Shown here: positions 1 to 11,829 of the stretch, in pieces
How the letters are laid out: the number at the start of each line of letters is the position of its first letter
Position numbering within the stretch: the first letter of the stretch is position 1
Assembly (NCBI GenBank): GCA_963575645.1
Contig: OY754466.1
Location: 1,280,001-1,344,000, forward strand
Source of the DNA: Xanthostigma xanthostigma
Lineage: Eukaryota > Arthropoda > Insecta > Raphidioptera > Raphidiidae
Length of the DNA stretch: 64,000 bases
Direction of reading: 5' to 3'
Translations under genes and position numbers: made by a program
Notes under the pieces: model-generated
What the model saw: only the letters and a program-made list of their open reading frames with translations
Database searches by the model: none
What the model was told of the DNA's origin: nothing

Positions 1-11
1 AATATATACAG

Positions 12-318
12 TACGCGCCACGAATCTAAAAGGCACGGAAGTTAGATGCGAATGCGGGCTGGCGCTTGTACAGTCTGTTAAAAAAGCAACTCAACAAGAC
101 TAAAATAACAATAACAACTTGACAATAGCGTACTCGACAGTACTTTAAAGCAGGAAAGCGACAAGTGACAAAGGCAACGAGCGATCACGGCCAATCACCG
201 ACGAGCGCACGTTCCGTGCAGGTAGCTGGAAGGTGGTGGGAGTATCAACGGCTCTAAAATGTGCCTTTGCGACGCTGTTTGTGACTAACTTCCGAACATT
301 TTAGATCCGTGGCGCGTA
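12..318. mobile_element. MITE family A, copy 1 (mariner-type, TA-flanked)
   Basis: Non-coding element with terminal inverted repeats. One end reads CGCGCCACGAATCTAAAAGG and the other is its near complement, each flanked by TA (12-13 and 317-318). A second, inverted copy lies at 18294-18602 with the same termini and TA flanks. TA duplication is the hallmark of the Tc1/mariner superfamily, so I infer a non-autonomous member. No transposase remnant is visible inside. Confidence 0.8.
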
Positions 319-597
319 CTATACGTTCACCGCGAGATTCAACGTGAAAACTCATCTGAATCCTTTTGTTTTTTGGCCGCCGATTCGTTGCGGCGAACAA
401 ACAAACATATTTTCCTAAAATGTATGCATATACAGTAATCATTACCTAGGCGTCAGCTGAAATTTGATTGCAAAACATCGTGGCGACAAGATGACTCCTC
501 TCTCAAATTGCATAAATATTTAAGTAAGCAAGGCATGATTAATCTTAATATTCTTTAAGAGAAGTGCATTTTCTCATTGCTCGTTCGGTTTGACTTC

Positions 598-1395
598 CTA
601 TTAGACGTGTGTCGATCGCGATTGATCGAATCGTTTTGATTCGATCACCACCCGTGACTGAGTGATTGAATCACTGAATCTCACAAGATCCAATCGTTCG
701 GTCTCGAGTCGACCGTCAGCTCAATAGCAACCAAAGAGCCACAGGGAATAGATGACAGAGCGTGACCGAGTGATTGAATGATGAATTTCTATGGTAGAGT
801 CGTGACTCGTGAGTCATAATAACATACAACAATCACTTGAATGAATGCTACATCTGTACCATGCGAACGATTTTTTTCCAAAGCTGGAATGACAATAAGT
901 GCAAAAAGAAGTTCTTTAAAACACGAAAAAAATTCTCAAGTTTTATTTCTTAATCATAACCTATAGTGTCATAAAATAGATATAAACATTAATTTAATCT
1001 TAAAATACCTACTTGGTGTTAATTTATCGTATCTCATTATCTATTTTATATAAGTAATTTGAGTCGAGTTAAATAAAAGCCTCATTGTTCTGTTCAATGG
1101 TAAGTTTTTCTTTCGTACAAACAAGCTAGCGCAGAAAATTACATCAACAGGTCAATGGTAACTCGTATAGAAATGAAATAGGTACTCAGACAGCCGATCG
1201 AACGATCGAATCATTGTGATATCCCCTAACCTGTAGGTTGCGATCGACCTAGGTCGCAGGAAATGTTCGATCGACACACGTCTAATAGGTACAAGCTGAT
1301 CGATCAAACGATCGAATCATTGTGATACGATCACTTAACCTGTGGGTCGCGATCGACCCGGGTCGCAAGAAATGATCGATCGACACACGTCTACT
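598..1395. repeat. GATC-rich element with inverted ends and a tandem duplication
   Basis: The left end at 600 (TAGACGTGTGTCGATCG) recurs inverted at 1268-1290, giving a ~690-bp unit with inverted termini. The right end is duplicated in tandem at a period of 106 bp (CGATCGAATCATTGTGAT at 1203 and 1309), and a second copy of the inverted end sits at 1375-1392. Between the ends are many short GATCGA / GTGACTGAGTGATTGAATCA palindromic words. No coding potential was seen. It is probably a foldback-type DNA transposon. Confidence 0.55.
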
Positions 1396-1539
1396 TCCTA
1401 TGCAAATAATATTGTTTGTGTACTTTGTACAACGGATGACGAATTTACTGCGATTCCTTGAAATTTGTTTTAATTTTATAATCACAAATTATCAGATTCG
1501 ATGTGCGATCTCTATTGTTGTTAATAGTTCTGAGAAAAT

Positions 1540-2143
1540 CATATATATTAATACGCTAAGGTTAAAGATGTTTGCCTCCCTTTTTAGAAAAAACCTCACA
1601 ATTTCTCCACATAAAGTATATATTATTTTACAGATAATTGCTTTCTTTACTGACATCGACAACTAAAAAATTTATTATTGCTTTTGTTTTTGTAAATTAA
1701 TTAAAATACAGCAACGCTGAACAACGTCTGCCATCTGACGACTTTAATTTTGAACCAATGTCAACACTTCGATCTGTCATCTGACCTTCATATTGTAATA
1801 CAACAGACACAATACTGCATACTGCCATCTGACGGCTTTAATTTTGAAACAGCAAGCAACGCTGAACAACGTCACAGCAATGCTGCATGATGCCAACTGA
1901 CGGATTAGCTCAACGCTTTTGCTACTTGCGCCTCTATATGACAATTTTAGTAAAATATTTCTTCGATCTGTCATCTGAGCTTCATATTGTAATACAACAA
2001 AAAGAAGAACGTTATTAGCAGTGTGCAAAATTAGAAACGAATTGAATACCTGCAACCATATTTAAAAAATAATTTTGTGAAGTGATAATAATTATTAATT
2101 ATTATACTTATTTAGTGCGAATAATTCGCACAGGTCACTCTAG
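1540..2143 (+). repeat. Interspersed repeat family B, copy 1
   Basis: One of four copies in the window (others 30168-30734, 47641-48231 inverted, 48849-49310). Shared 5' end ATATATTAATACGYTAAGG and shared 3' end with the palindrome GTGCGAATAATTCGCAC followed by AGGTCACACTAG. The interior carries a repeated motif (CCATCTGACGGCTTTAATTT) and an open frame of about 80-92 codons on the opposite strand that stays open in three copies. The class is unknown; it could be a SINE-like or MITE-like element. Confidence 0.75.
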
Positions 2144-2194
2144 TCAATCTTTAAAACACCGCTTTAAAATCACTGAAAGAGTTTAATGTGATGT

Positions 2195-2740
2195 CAAAAA
2201 TAGAAAAACTCGGGTCGCAGTGCGAAACCCTGCCGACAATATAGTGTATTTGCTTTTATAAGCAGTGTGGCTCTATTGTATGAACTTAACTTTGTTTTTG
2301 GACAAAATAAAAAAAATTACCCTCTAATACACCCCTTAAAACAACATTTTTTTACTTAATTTCAATACTACATACCAATTCAACATCTGTACCAAATTAT
2401 ATACACCCTTCAGTATGTAAATCCATATCAGTAAACTTGCGTTTTCATAAAACTTGTAAGTCCGGTCCTGTCGGGCCGATTTTATTTAAATTTTAGCAGC
2501 ACATTTCAATAATTACTAAAGGGTTAAATTTCAAATTTGAAGTGATTCTGAGAATTTTTTCCGTATTTTTGGGCCCAAAAACATTTTTCAACCCCTAAAT
2601 ACCCCCCTTAAAATGGCCCGATCGGGCCCATTTTAAATAGGCTTCTTGCGATGATGGATTCCAACATGTGGACCAAATTTCGTTTAAATCGATTAAGTCT
2701 GTCGAGAGTTATCGTGGTCACACATATATATATATTAACC
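2195..2740 (+). repeat. Interspersed repeat family R, copy 1 (LINE 3' region-like)
   Basis: Diverged copy of 41710-42345. Shared landmarks in order are AAAAACTCGG.TCGCAGT, CCTTAAAACAA, AAGTCCG.TCCTG, TTTAACAGCACATTT and GAGAATTTTTTC. The sequence ends in (TA)n at 2726-2740. The look resembles the 3' untranslated part of an RTE-type LINE, which is inference; no ORF is preserved. Confidence 0.55.
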
Positions 2741-3267
2741 GACGCCAATAGTGTAAGTGCCTTATGGCAAATACACTAATAATGATACCCCGCTACTCGT
2801 TGCTATAAAACCAATTATTAAATGTATTTTTTGCCAAGTTTAATTTGTAATTCCGTCAACAATGCAAAATTGCACGCGAGATATGTGGGATAAAAGACAC
2901 GTGTAAATCTTAAGACGCGCATAGCTTTTTAAATAGTTACTGAAATAATATGTTCAGCATTTCAAAATTATTTTTTTTCACTACTGATAAAAGCAAGAGT
3001 TCAAAGCGTTCATAATTAAAATAACATTTTGTAATATCTATTCAATTTGATGATGATTATTTTGGCAGGTCAACAAAAGTTCATTAAAAAAAAAACAATA
3101 ATTTGAACTTGAGATATTTCAAACATGCCCCATTAATAATATGACGTTAATTATTCAATTAAAGCAATTATTTGCAATGTTTCATTTCAGGAGATTTTAA
3201 ATGCAAATTTCTTTTACAACAATACCGTACAACAGTTTCAGTTCAAACATAAACAATTTATACAAAT

Positions 3268-3345
3268 ACTATATAGCTGTCCGTCCCGGTTTCACCCGGG
3301 TGCGATAGAATTCTGCAAAAATTTTGCAGAATTCTATCTATCGTT
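3268..3345. repeat. RTE-type LINE tail with a perfect short palindrome
   Basis: The GTCCCGGTTTCACCCGGGTG tail motif is the kind found at many RTE-type LINE 3' ends in insects, and it recurs inverted at 5040-5066 and 29889-29918. It runs directly into a perfect palindrome (3304-3338, 17-bp arms around one base). Confidence 0.5.
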
Positions 3346-3443
3346 TGCGGCCCGGCGTCTGAACTAATAGCATTTTACTTCTGAACTATAATAGCTTTTA
3401 GCAAATTCTATCAGATGTCGCTACTTGATACTAATTTTTTTTT

Positions 3444-3481
3444 CAATAGGAACGCGGCAAACTCTTGCCGCGTTCCTATTG
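3444..3481. repeat. Perfect 17-bp stem hairpin
   Basis: Arms 3444-3460 and 3465-3481 are exact reverse complements around the loop ACTC. The arm core is GGAACGCGGCAA, GC-rich against a very AT-rich background. No T-run or gene context was found to call it a terminator; it is probably part of a mobile element. Confidence 0.6.
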
Positions 3482-3559
3482 GTCCAGAAACTGTGCAGTA
3501 ATATATTACCGTGCAATTTCGGCTCATTATTCGCACTCTACGCGTCAACATGAAGTAAT

Positions 3560-3972
3560 TTAAATCTTTGATTAACGTCTGAATAGAACTCTTCAAATAA
3601 ATAAAATTGTCGACCAATTTTTTTCAGACCATATTATATTGACAAAAAATAATATAAAAATATAAATCAATATAACAAAAGATGACGTTTCGATCCGGAT
3701 TTGGATCTTCTTCAGAAATATCTAAAAAATATAAAAATTAATTAGTATTAGTTATTTATTATCTAATAGAATGCACTATCATCAATCATTCGTGCATTCT
3801 ATTAGATAATAAATAGCTAATACTAATTAATTTTTAAATTTTTTAGATATTTCTGAAGAAGATCTAGATCCGGATCGAAACGTCATCTTTTGTTACATTG
3901 ATTTATATTCTTATATTATTTTTTATCAATATATGCTCTGAAAAAATTTGGTCGACAATTTTATTTATATGA
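3560..3972. mobile_element. Penelope-like foldback, copy 1, with hammerhead-like motif in both arms
   Basis: Inverted repeat with ~175-bp arms from TTGTCGACCAATTTTT at ~3608 to its complement ending ~3962, around a short loop near 3780. Each arm carries CTGAAGAA, a small hairpin (GATCC/GGATC) and GAAACGTC, at 3684-3715 (minus) and 3853-3884 (plus). A homologous foldback lies at 52610-52995, and the homology extends into flanking DNA (3545-3607 matches 52974-53037 inverted). This core layout is known from Penelope-like retroelement terminal repeats, which carry hammerhead ribozymes. No RT/GIY-YIG coding remains. Confidence 0.6.
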
Positions 3973-4720
3973 AGTAATTTATTATTTCTCCCGAATTTAG
4001 CAGTGCCCCGAAATTATATATTACTCACACGTGTTGAATAAAATATATTATTTTATTCTAGACTTCTTACCAACGCTATAATAATTTGTATTACATCTTT
4101 GACTTTATTTTTGTGACGTATTGGGTTATAAAAAAAATATAGATAAAAAGTTATATCTGCTCCGTTTGAAAATCACTTATCCAGGAACGTCTTCAAAAAT
4201 ATTTTGAAGTATTTTAAAGCACCGTAAAAAATTTTTAAAGATAAAATATATTAATTACGATCCTTTTTCCTTCTCATTTCTCATAATATCTTTTCCGCGA
4301 AATGATAAACTCACATCTCTGAAGTGTAAAACCAGGAAATCATAATACGAAGACAGTTTTTTATGAGTTTTCATATATTTAAAACACATATTTCAAAATA
4401 TATATCAATAGCGAAGTAGTTCGTGTCATTTTTTTTTAAATAAAAAAAAGATAATTAGTCATATACATTCCACAAATCATATCGGACTGTTTTTTTTTTT
4501 AAATAAAATCATAAATATAAAAAAAAATATTGAATTAAGAAATATTGAGATGCGTTGGGAGGCTGAAAATTTGGGATAATTTGTTTTTTTTTATGTGAGA
4601 AATAAAAAAAAAATTGTCGATAAATTAAAAAAAAAATATTTCTGGATCTCGACAACAGCACAACCTACTATCAACTATAGCTAAGAGCCATCCAGGTGAC
4701 CCCATACAAAAAAAAATGTC
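3973..4720. other. AT-rich stretch, no feature recognised
   Basis: Strongly AT-rich with many A and T runs (4428-4640). No ORF with protein-like composition, no tRNA and no clear repeat family was seen. Confidence 0.5.
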
Positions 4721-4721
4721 A

Positions 4722-5500
4722 TTAAAATCGGTCCATACTAATATATTAGCAGAAGAGTTTGTTTGTTTGTTTGGTTGAACGCGCTAATCTCAGGAACTAC
4801 TAGTTCGAATTGAAACTTTTTTTTGTTGGAGAGCCCATTTATCGAGGAAGGCTATAGGCTATATAATATCACGCTACGACCAATAGGAGCGGAGCATCAA
4901 TGAAAAATGTAATTTAAAATTTATCCGTCCGACAAAAACTCCGATCATCATGAAATTTAAACACAATATTCATCTCGGTAAACTAAGATGAATGTGCGTA
5001 CTCGTGTATCTCGCGCTCCCCATTCGTTCTTTTGCATCCGTGTGAAACCGGGCGGGACTGCTAGTTTTATATATTCCAAATTCTTGCAATAAGCGACTGG
5101 GGATTTTGCAAAAATTCTTATGGAATTCTACCCAGCTTGGGGTCCGGTACACTTGTCTCCTTAAAATCCCCTTTTCCCACCCACAACATTATATAGAGGA
5201 TGATCCCGTTTTGTTACTTTCGAAAAAAAAATTTTTTTTGATGGGAACGAACGTTGTAACAGCTGCTTAAATTGAAATAAGAGGACATAAATAACGTAAT
5301 ATAGAGTAGATTTATATGCGCTAGAAAAAGACATCTTTACAGCAATGTTGAAGTTTTTTAGGTTCATTGAAGGATGTGAAAAATTCCAGTCAATTGCGCG
5401 ACGGGACCATTCAAGCTCCAAAAATATCGACGTTTGAAATACTATAATAAAGAAAATAAATGTTAACGCGTGCGGTGACGCGGGTAACGGCTAGTATTAC
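4722..5500. mobile_element. Patchwork of RTE-type LINE tail fragments
   Basis: From 4722 the text has the look of a LINE 3' untranslated region (AATCGGTCCATACTAATAT, TTGTTTGTTTGGTTGAACGC, ATCTCAGGAACTACT). GTGAAACCGGGCGGGACTGC follows at 5041. A second block at 5160-5500 ends GTGACGCGGGTAACGGCTAG, which matches 28990-29210 and 54230-54330. All pieces are non-coding remnants with no reading frame left. Confidence 0.55.
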
Positions 5501-5522
5501 AAAATTTAAAAGAAAAAAAGGT

Positions 5523-6225
5523 TTAAGGAGGTTGATCCGTTACAGTCCCAATCAAAAGTAAGTCGAATTCTAAATGAGAACTTTTATAGTTTATAAGTCG
5601 ATGATACCAATAAATTATTGTCATAAAGGCATAAATAAATATTTTTTTTAATATTAATTAATTATTTCAGTACTTTATACTTAATGGACTAACTTTTGTA
5701 TTTTTTGTACAAAGTTAGGTTAAAAATAATACATTTATGTAAATATCTGTATTTTACATATTTTTTGCAGTAAATAATTGAAAAAGGAAATTAGAAGTAA
5801 TAAAAATTAAAATTAAATCATTAAAAAGTTGAAAATTCAGTTAAAATTGTTAAATCTGTCAAGAATAAAAGTCCATAATCGAAAAGTGCTAAGGTTTAAT
5901 AATTTTTTTTATTGATTAAAAGTCTCCTAATTAAATTGGAAAAAATATTAAAATATGCGTAAGACATCGATGCTTTACATAGATAGTTTTTGGAACTGCT
6001 GACATTATTTGGTTATTTGCAAAAAATTAAAATGAACAGTTTGCATGCTAGCTTGACATATTTTCCATAAGACTACATGTAAAAGTTTTTTTTAATTTTT
6101 AACTTTATAAATCTCCTAATGATTTAGGATTTTTTACAGAAAATTTTGTCATAAAAAAATCTATTAAAAAAACTTTATTTCAGATTTTTTTTAATTATCT
6201 TCGTAAAACGGCTCAACCGCCTTAA
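5523..6225 (+). mobile_element. Family F MITE, copy 1 (TTAA-flanked)
   Basis: About 695-bp element with terminal inverted repeats GGAGGTTGA(T)CCGTT / AACGGCTCAACC(G/T)CC, each flanked by TTAA (5523-5526 and 6222-6225). Nearly identical to 17019-17719; a third, inverted copy at 31111-32116 is interrupted by G2. A TTAA target duplication is typical of piggyBac-type transposons, but the ends do not start with CCY, so the assignment is tentative. The interior is non-coding. Confidence 0.75.
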
Positions 6226-6265
6226 CAAAACTTGTTACAGTATAGTTCGTAATTACTATAATACA

Positions 6266-6427
6266 TTACAGAGTAGCTACTGTTTGCTACAGTTGTTAAG
6301 AACACCCATTGTTACAACGCTATCAACATTAGAAGATTTAAAATTTAATATTTTTCTAATGTTGATAGCGTTGTAACAATACGTGTTCTTAACAATTGTA
6401 GCAAACAGTAGCTATTCTGTAATGTTA
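6266..6427. repeat. Foldback with 69-72-bp arms
   Basis: Left arm 6266-6334 (from ATTACAGAGTAGCTACTGTT) and right arm 6356-6427 are near-exact reverse complements around a ~21-bp AT loop. Transcription would give a long hairpin. It sits immediately after F1 and encodes nothing. Confidence 0.75.
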
Positions 6428-6429
6428 TT

Positions 6430-8461
6430 ATCTATAGGTATATTAACACAAGCCCTATTTCTCTAGCCAATCCGCCAGCAATCCCTACTCAACCGATCGA
6501 CACATTTTTTTTTAAACTAAAGCCTTTAGTCCACAGATCTGTTATCACAAATTTTTTTTGGTGAAATTTCTTTAAAAGGGCTTCTTTCAAGCGATAATAG
6601 TAAAAAAAAACGAGGGGGTAGCGGGGTGAAGAGGAACGTAAAGAGAGAAAATTCTTCGATGTTCACGAGACATGAGTGTGGGAGAAATGCAAATATGTAC
6701 GTATGTCGGAGATTTTACAAACAGTTTGACAAGTCGACTTTGACAATTGAAGTGTATATTTAAATTAGTTAGTTTTTTAGCGCAAATATTCCAAATATTA
6801 ATACACAAATAAATTTTATTTTATTTTCCAAATAATTTAAGAACGTGTAAGTTTATGTTAATTTAATGCCAAAATAGAGTTTTTAAATATTACATGGACT
6901 GTACCAAGTCTAAAATTTGGTCTCAGATCAGAAAAAAATAGTGAAAATCGTAAATGTATCAAATGAGGTTAGATTTTCTAAAAATGAATTGTGACATCTC
7001 TTGCGGGGTAGCCATCATAACAGATCTCATACATTTTCTTTGAATTTATAACCAATTAAATATAGAGACAACTTGATGGATCAAGCTAAATCAAAAGAAA
7101 AATAACTGTACCTAAATGGAAACTAATGAGGAATAAAATTATTGTCGTAGGTCTGTATCAAAATATCGATTTTTGAAAACAATATGAAAATACATGCAGG
7201 TTTTGCACGGGTACACTAGTTACTGTTATATTTAAAAAAAACGTTATAGCATATATCTCCCCCAAAAACAATAGGGCTCTTCATATTTGCATATCAAACG
7301 TCCTTTGCCCATCCTTCTAAAATAGTAAGATAATGTAAAAATGCCAGTTGGCGGTCATAATAAATTGGAAACAGCTGTTTTTAAGGAGCAATGTACATTG
7401 TGAATAATGTTTATTTATGCTATATAAAAATAATTAATTTGGTGTTATTTCTCTTGCGAATCTCCTTACATTGGCACACCTGGAAAGTGGGAATACAAAT
7501 AGAAAAACGAAAATCTGTTTGAAATTAATGTGTAGGCAACTAATGTAGCCATATTTTTGGAATTATTATATACGTAATCACATTTTTCAAGTAGGTACGT
7601 ACAGGATGACTAGGACAAAAATATCTTAAGACTAAGTCATAACTAGACCCCAATTGGCTGGAATTTTTTTATAAAAATGAGTAACATTAAAATTCTTAAT
7701 TCGGCCGAGAAAACGCAATTTCATTAGACTGTTTATTTTATGTAAATAATTTGAATAATGCGAAAATAATACAACGATAAGAAATAATATTTAAGAAGGA
7801 TCACCTGTAACATTTAGTTGAAAGAGAAAAATAAAAATTCCAAAGCAATACGCGCAAATCATGCTTTAGATGTTGGTCTAAAATAAAAAAAGTTTTATGA
7901 GACAATTTTAATTATTTCGCTAGTAACATTAAAAAAAAGATTTGTAATTTGTCTGTCTGTGTGTATACAAGGTTGCCAGATTTTTCTGAAAAAAAACGGA
8001 CACCAGTATAATTCATTAACGTTTTGTGCCAATTGGTTGAAAAATGACGAAAAAATGGAACTTTCGTCTAAAACGCTGCCTAATCTCTTTGAGATAACAT
8101 AACAAAACAATGTATGGTGGAATTGTTCCTCTTTTATATAGGTTTACAAAACAGTCCAGGGTGGCATACGTCAATCTTTCCAGGATAGCTTACTACAATT
8201 TTGCAACGTAAGTCGACGAAAAAACGGTGGTAATTTACAAATTCGATCGAAGCCGGATCGGGATGCCAGTTTATAATATAGGGATACGATGCTTTATAAA
8301 ACGGTCTAAAAAAATATCGTGACGATAATCGTTTGATATCATTGATATTTGCTAAATAGCGAATTAAAAGTTGCGGAATAATTAATATTATCATTATTAT
8401 AATCTTATAATTGCCTCTGAAAAAGAAAAAGTAGTTATGTACCTATTTTGAAAAAATTGAA
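6430..8461. other. Non-coding stretch, no gene recognised
   Basis: AT-rich. It contains a probable LINE tail ending at 7195-7215 (TTTTGCACGGGTACACTAG). Nothing else has the composition of an exon, and the short open frames here look random. Confidence 0.45.
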
Positions 8462-8582
8462 TAGTGATGAGCAAAGCCTTACTTAAGATTAAGACCAAGA
8501 CTGAATAAGCAAGAACAAGATCAAGATCGTATAAGCAACACCAAGACTATCTCAGTCTTGGTTTTGCTTTGCTGATCACTAA
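8462..8582. mobile_element. Small inverted-repeat element Q, copy 1
   Basis: Ends TAGTGATGAGCAAAGC and GCTTTGCTGATCACTA are inverted repeats. The interior has repeated AAGACCAAGA / AAGATCAAGATCG words. A longer relative is at 59045-59203, ending GTCTTGCTTTGTTCATCACTA. Non-coding. Confidence 0.6.
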
Positions 8583-9004
8583 AATTGAACAAAACTTAAA
8601 ATGTTAATTTTATTACGATTTCAAAAATCTGACTTTCTTTTCATTTCCGCTCGGACGAGGCATTGGGAAAACCGGACATATGACAACCCTGTGCTTGTAT
8701 TATATGCGAAGAAGCTTTTCTGGACAAACAAAGCACATGTTGTCGAATGACCATGACAGCAATGAAATTCTTTAAATAAAATTTCAGTGCTTTGAACTGA
8801 CAGTATAATATGATAATAAAATATCCATTAGATCAATGCCATAGTTGGTTACCGCGGTCCGCGACTCACTTACGTTAGAGTAGGTGATTTACCTCATAGA
8901 CCTGATCATAGATGAGGGCACTTCACACACCGAAACTATAGTTCGTTCGATAAAAGATTGCCTATTGAAGTAGAGCTGGAGACGGGATATTTTGTGGTTT
9001 TTGC

Positions 9005-9362
9005 TTTTTTTTGCCAGAGCGCCAATCAAGAGACCCTTCCCCGTTTTTTAAGTACTAAATCCGTGAATTCATTATTTTCAAAGATATGCTCGTTTAAATA
9101 TTCATTAATTAAATGAAATCTGATTTTAATGAGAATGTACGAATATATCTTTGAAAATAATGAATTTACGGATTTAGTACTAAGGACCTTTTTTGTGGGA
9201 AATTTTATTCTCTACAAAATGCTGCTATCTAAAAAAATTAAGCAGAAGTGCGATTTAGCGATGGTTTTTGGCCAATTTGAAAGGGATTGTGGAACCCATC
9301 GTTTTCAGCGACATCGAAAACGGGGGAGAGTCTCTAGATTGGTGCTCTGGCAAAAAAAAAAG
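9005..9362. repeat. Asymmetric foldback element
   Basis: The outer arm TTTTTTGCCAGAGCGCCAAT (9007 onward) pairs with 9330-9360. The inner arm AGTACTAAATCCGTGAATTC (9050-9086) pairs with 9146-9183. The right side carries ~130 bp that the left lacks, so the foldback has since gained or lost sequence. No protein evidence was seen for the open frames that overlap it. Confidence 0.65.
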
Positions 9363-9915
9363 ATATGCCTTCCGACTCCTGACCTCGACTAACCGATCAA
9401 TTTCCAAAGACTCTGTGTTGCCGAGCGTCTATACTCCTACAATATCTATCCGATCAAGTTCCTTGGTATGCCGGCAATTTCTGTTTTAGTAGTTCCTTAC
9501 TGTAACAAAAAATTCGCTACGCATAATCTAGATTGGTTTCTTTCGTAAGACCAGGAGACCAGGAAAGTAAGGAGGATTTCTAGTGTAGAAGCCTATTTTT
9601 GAAACCTATTGGCGCGATTTTTTTCTGGGAAATAAGGTAAATACAATTAAGAGAGTTTTGGCGTACATGAAAAACCTAACATGAGGACGCTGCAAGATGC
9701 TGAATCTACCCTCACCAAAAAACACGGCGTCCCTACCAGTTATCTGAATTCTCGAAATCTGTCAGATTTATCTTACTTTTTCCACAAAATAAATCACGAA
9801 AAAAGGTACCAAAAATAAGCTAGAAAAGAGGCAGAGCCGTCAATTAATTCGAGGAAAGCTGAAAACGGTTTTGATCTCTTTATTTGTTGATCATTATTAT
9901 GTAGCAAATTAAATT
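9363..9915. other. Stretch without recognised feature
   Basis: No repeat partner in the window, no RNA gene and no coding region could be supported here. Confidence 0.4.
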
Positions 9916-11310
9916 TATTCAACTCTTGCGCGTTATTCATGTTTTATCATGCCTAAAAACCGAACCCTAAATAGCCATTTACCGACTGGTGACAATTACT
10001 TGTCATAACTCAATGAAGATTCCTACTAGCTCGGCCATTGTGGAGTAATGAAAATAAACGTAACTATTTTCTGAGTCGTAACGCAATAGTAGGTAACAAC
10101 AACTCCGTTGTTACCCATTGAGACTAAAATTGAGAGGCCGAATGTTTTCGACATGGAGTTTATTCATAACCGGCTAACCTCAAACCAAAACATTGAATCG
10201 TGCTATTTGGTGCTGACGCTGTTAGTATTGACAGTTTTTTTATAAAGAAATAAATAGATATTTACAACATCTCATTAATAACAATAAATAAAACATGAAT
10301 AACGCGCAATTGTTGAATAAAATTATGGGCGTAACTAGTAGTCTAAGTCATTCATGGCGTGTCATGAATTTCTTAGACTACTAGTTACGCCAATAACTAT
10401 TTTATAACTGCGCGAGTTTTACTCGTATCTGTGCGTCTTTTGTTTTATTTTTTCTTTTGGGACACCCTGTATATGTATTAAGACACGAATGACCACACAC
10501 GCAAACACATACACAGCTGATTGTCATAATTCTGGACCGTCTGGTCTGGCTGTTGGCTGGACCACATTCGGATCGGACACGCGTCATCATGCCTTATACA
10601 TCATGCCTTATAGGTGTTGGCCCATAGCTCCTAGAACAGCGAGAGCAGCGTGTGTTAGCCAATACCCAATGACTGCTCTACTAACGAACATCGATATTGA
10701 CACCCGATCTATAGATTTTCCAGCTACAAATTCCCAAAATTTCAAAACTTTCGAACTTACTCCGATTAAACCTCTATATATTATGCTATTCCTACTGAAG
10801 TACAGAGACATTTTGAGACATTTTATGTGTAATAGTTATTGGCGTAACTAGTAGTCTAAGTCATTCATCGCGTTGACAGGTCATGACTTAGCCTACAAGT
10901 TGCGCCCATAATTTTATTCAACAATTGCGCGTTATTCATGTCTTAATTATAATGAGATGTTGTAAATATCTATTTATTTCTTTATAAAAAAAACTGTCAA
11001 TACTAACAGCACCAAACAGCACGATTCAATGTTTTGGTTTGAGGTTAGCCGGTTATGAATAAACTCCATGTCGAAAACATTCGGCCTCTCAATTTTAGTC
11101 TCAATGGGTAACAACAGGGAGTTGTTGTTACCTACTATTTCGTTACGACTCAGAAAATAGTTAAGTTTATTTTCATTACTCCACAATGGCCGAGCTAGTA
11201 GGAATCTTCATTGAGTTATGACAAGTAATTGTCACCAGTCGGTAAATGGCTATTTAGGGTTCGGTTTTTAGGCATGATAAAACATGAATAACGCGCATGA
11301 GTTGAATAAA
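9916..11310. mobile_element. Giant foldback, family D (copies 1 and 2 as arms)
   Basis: Left arm 9916-10401 and right arm 10831-11310 are inverted copies of one ~480-bp unit that begins TTATTCAACTCTTGCGCGTT. The inner end of each arm is itself a smaller hairpin unit (GGCGTAACTAGTAGTCTAAG). The 430-bp centre (10402-10830) is single-copy in this window and richer in GC. A third copy of the arm unit is at 21025-21506. No transposase is visible. Confidence 0.8.
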
Positions 11311-11322
11311 TTTTTTTTCTTT

Positions 11323-11745
11323 ATGCTTCGATCGAAAGTACATACTTTCGGCATCAATTGTACGGCAGAAAGTCTAACATTAATTACGCATTGGTGAGAT
11401 TACACGCACTGATTCGGGAAGTACGTACGTTCGGGCGGCAGTAAAGAAAAAATCGCCCATCAACTGTTGTTAAGATGTCGTTTCCATAGCAACCCTATTA
11501 CATTTTAGCTAATAGTCGCGAACAGCTGTCATTCGTGTTTTTACGAATAACCTCAAAGCTGCCAGCTTGGAATTTATCTGTGTTTTTATGTAATTATTAA
11601 GTAATTAATTAATTAAAGCGTACTTACGACCGATCGATATGAAGAGGAATAATATACACCACACTGGCCGAAAGTTTGATATTCTTACACTGCGCGCCAT
11701 GATACCCGAGGCGCAGTGCAAGAATATCTATTATATACTATTATC
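11323..11745 (-). mobile_element. Family J element, copy 1
   Basis: Inverted, diverged copy of 50868-51295. One end is a hairpin around GATATTCTT.CACTGCGC (11676-11730), preceded by GGCCGAAAGTTT. The other end has a CGAAAGTACATACTTTCG palindrome (11330-11350). Between them lies a mostly unbroken alignment, including GCAACCCTATTACATTTTAG. Non-coding DNA element of unknown class. Confidence 0.65.
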
Positions 11746-11829
11746 TCATAGATATGTTTTAATTATTTATTTCCAATCTGTGTCGGTCATTAAATCGTTG
11801 GTCATTTAGAATATTATTAATATACGCGC

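Noticed and set aside
1777..2055. Antisense frame shared by family B copies as a possible transposon gene
   Set aside because: Differences between copies are mostly amino-acid-changing and copy 2 has lost the start-like codon. Conservation is explained by recent copying.
10489..10851. 120-codon plus-strand frame in the centre of the D foldback
   Set aside because: It crosses into the repeat arm and has no recognisable motif.
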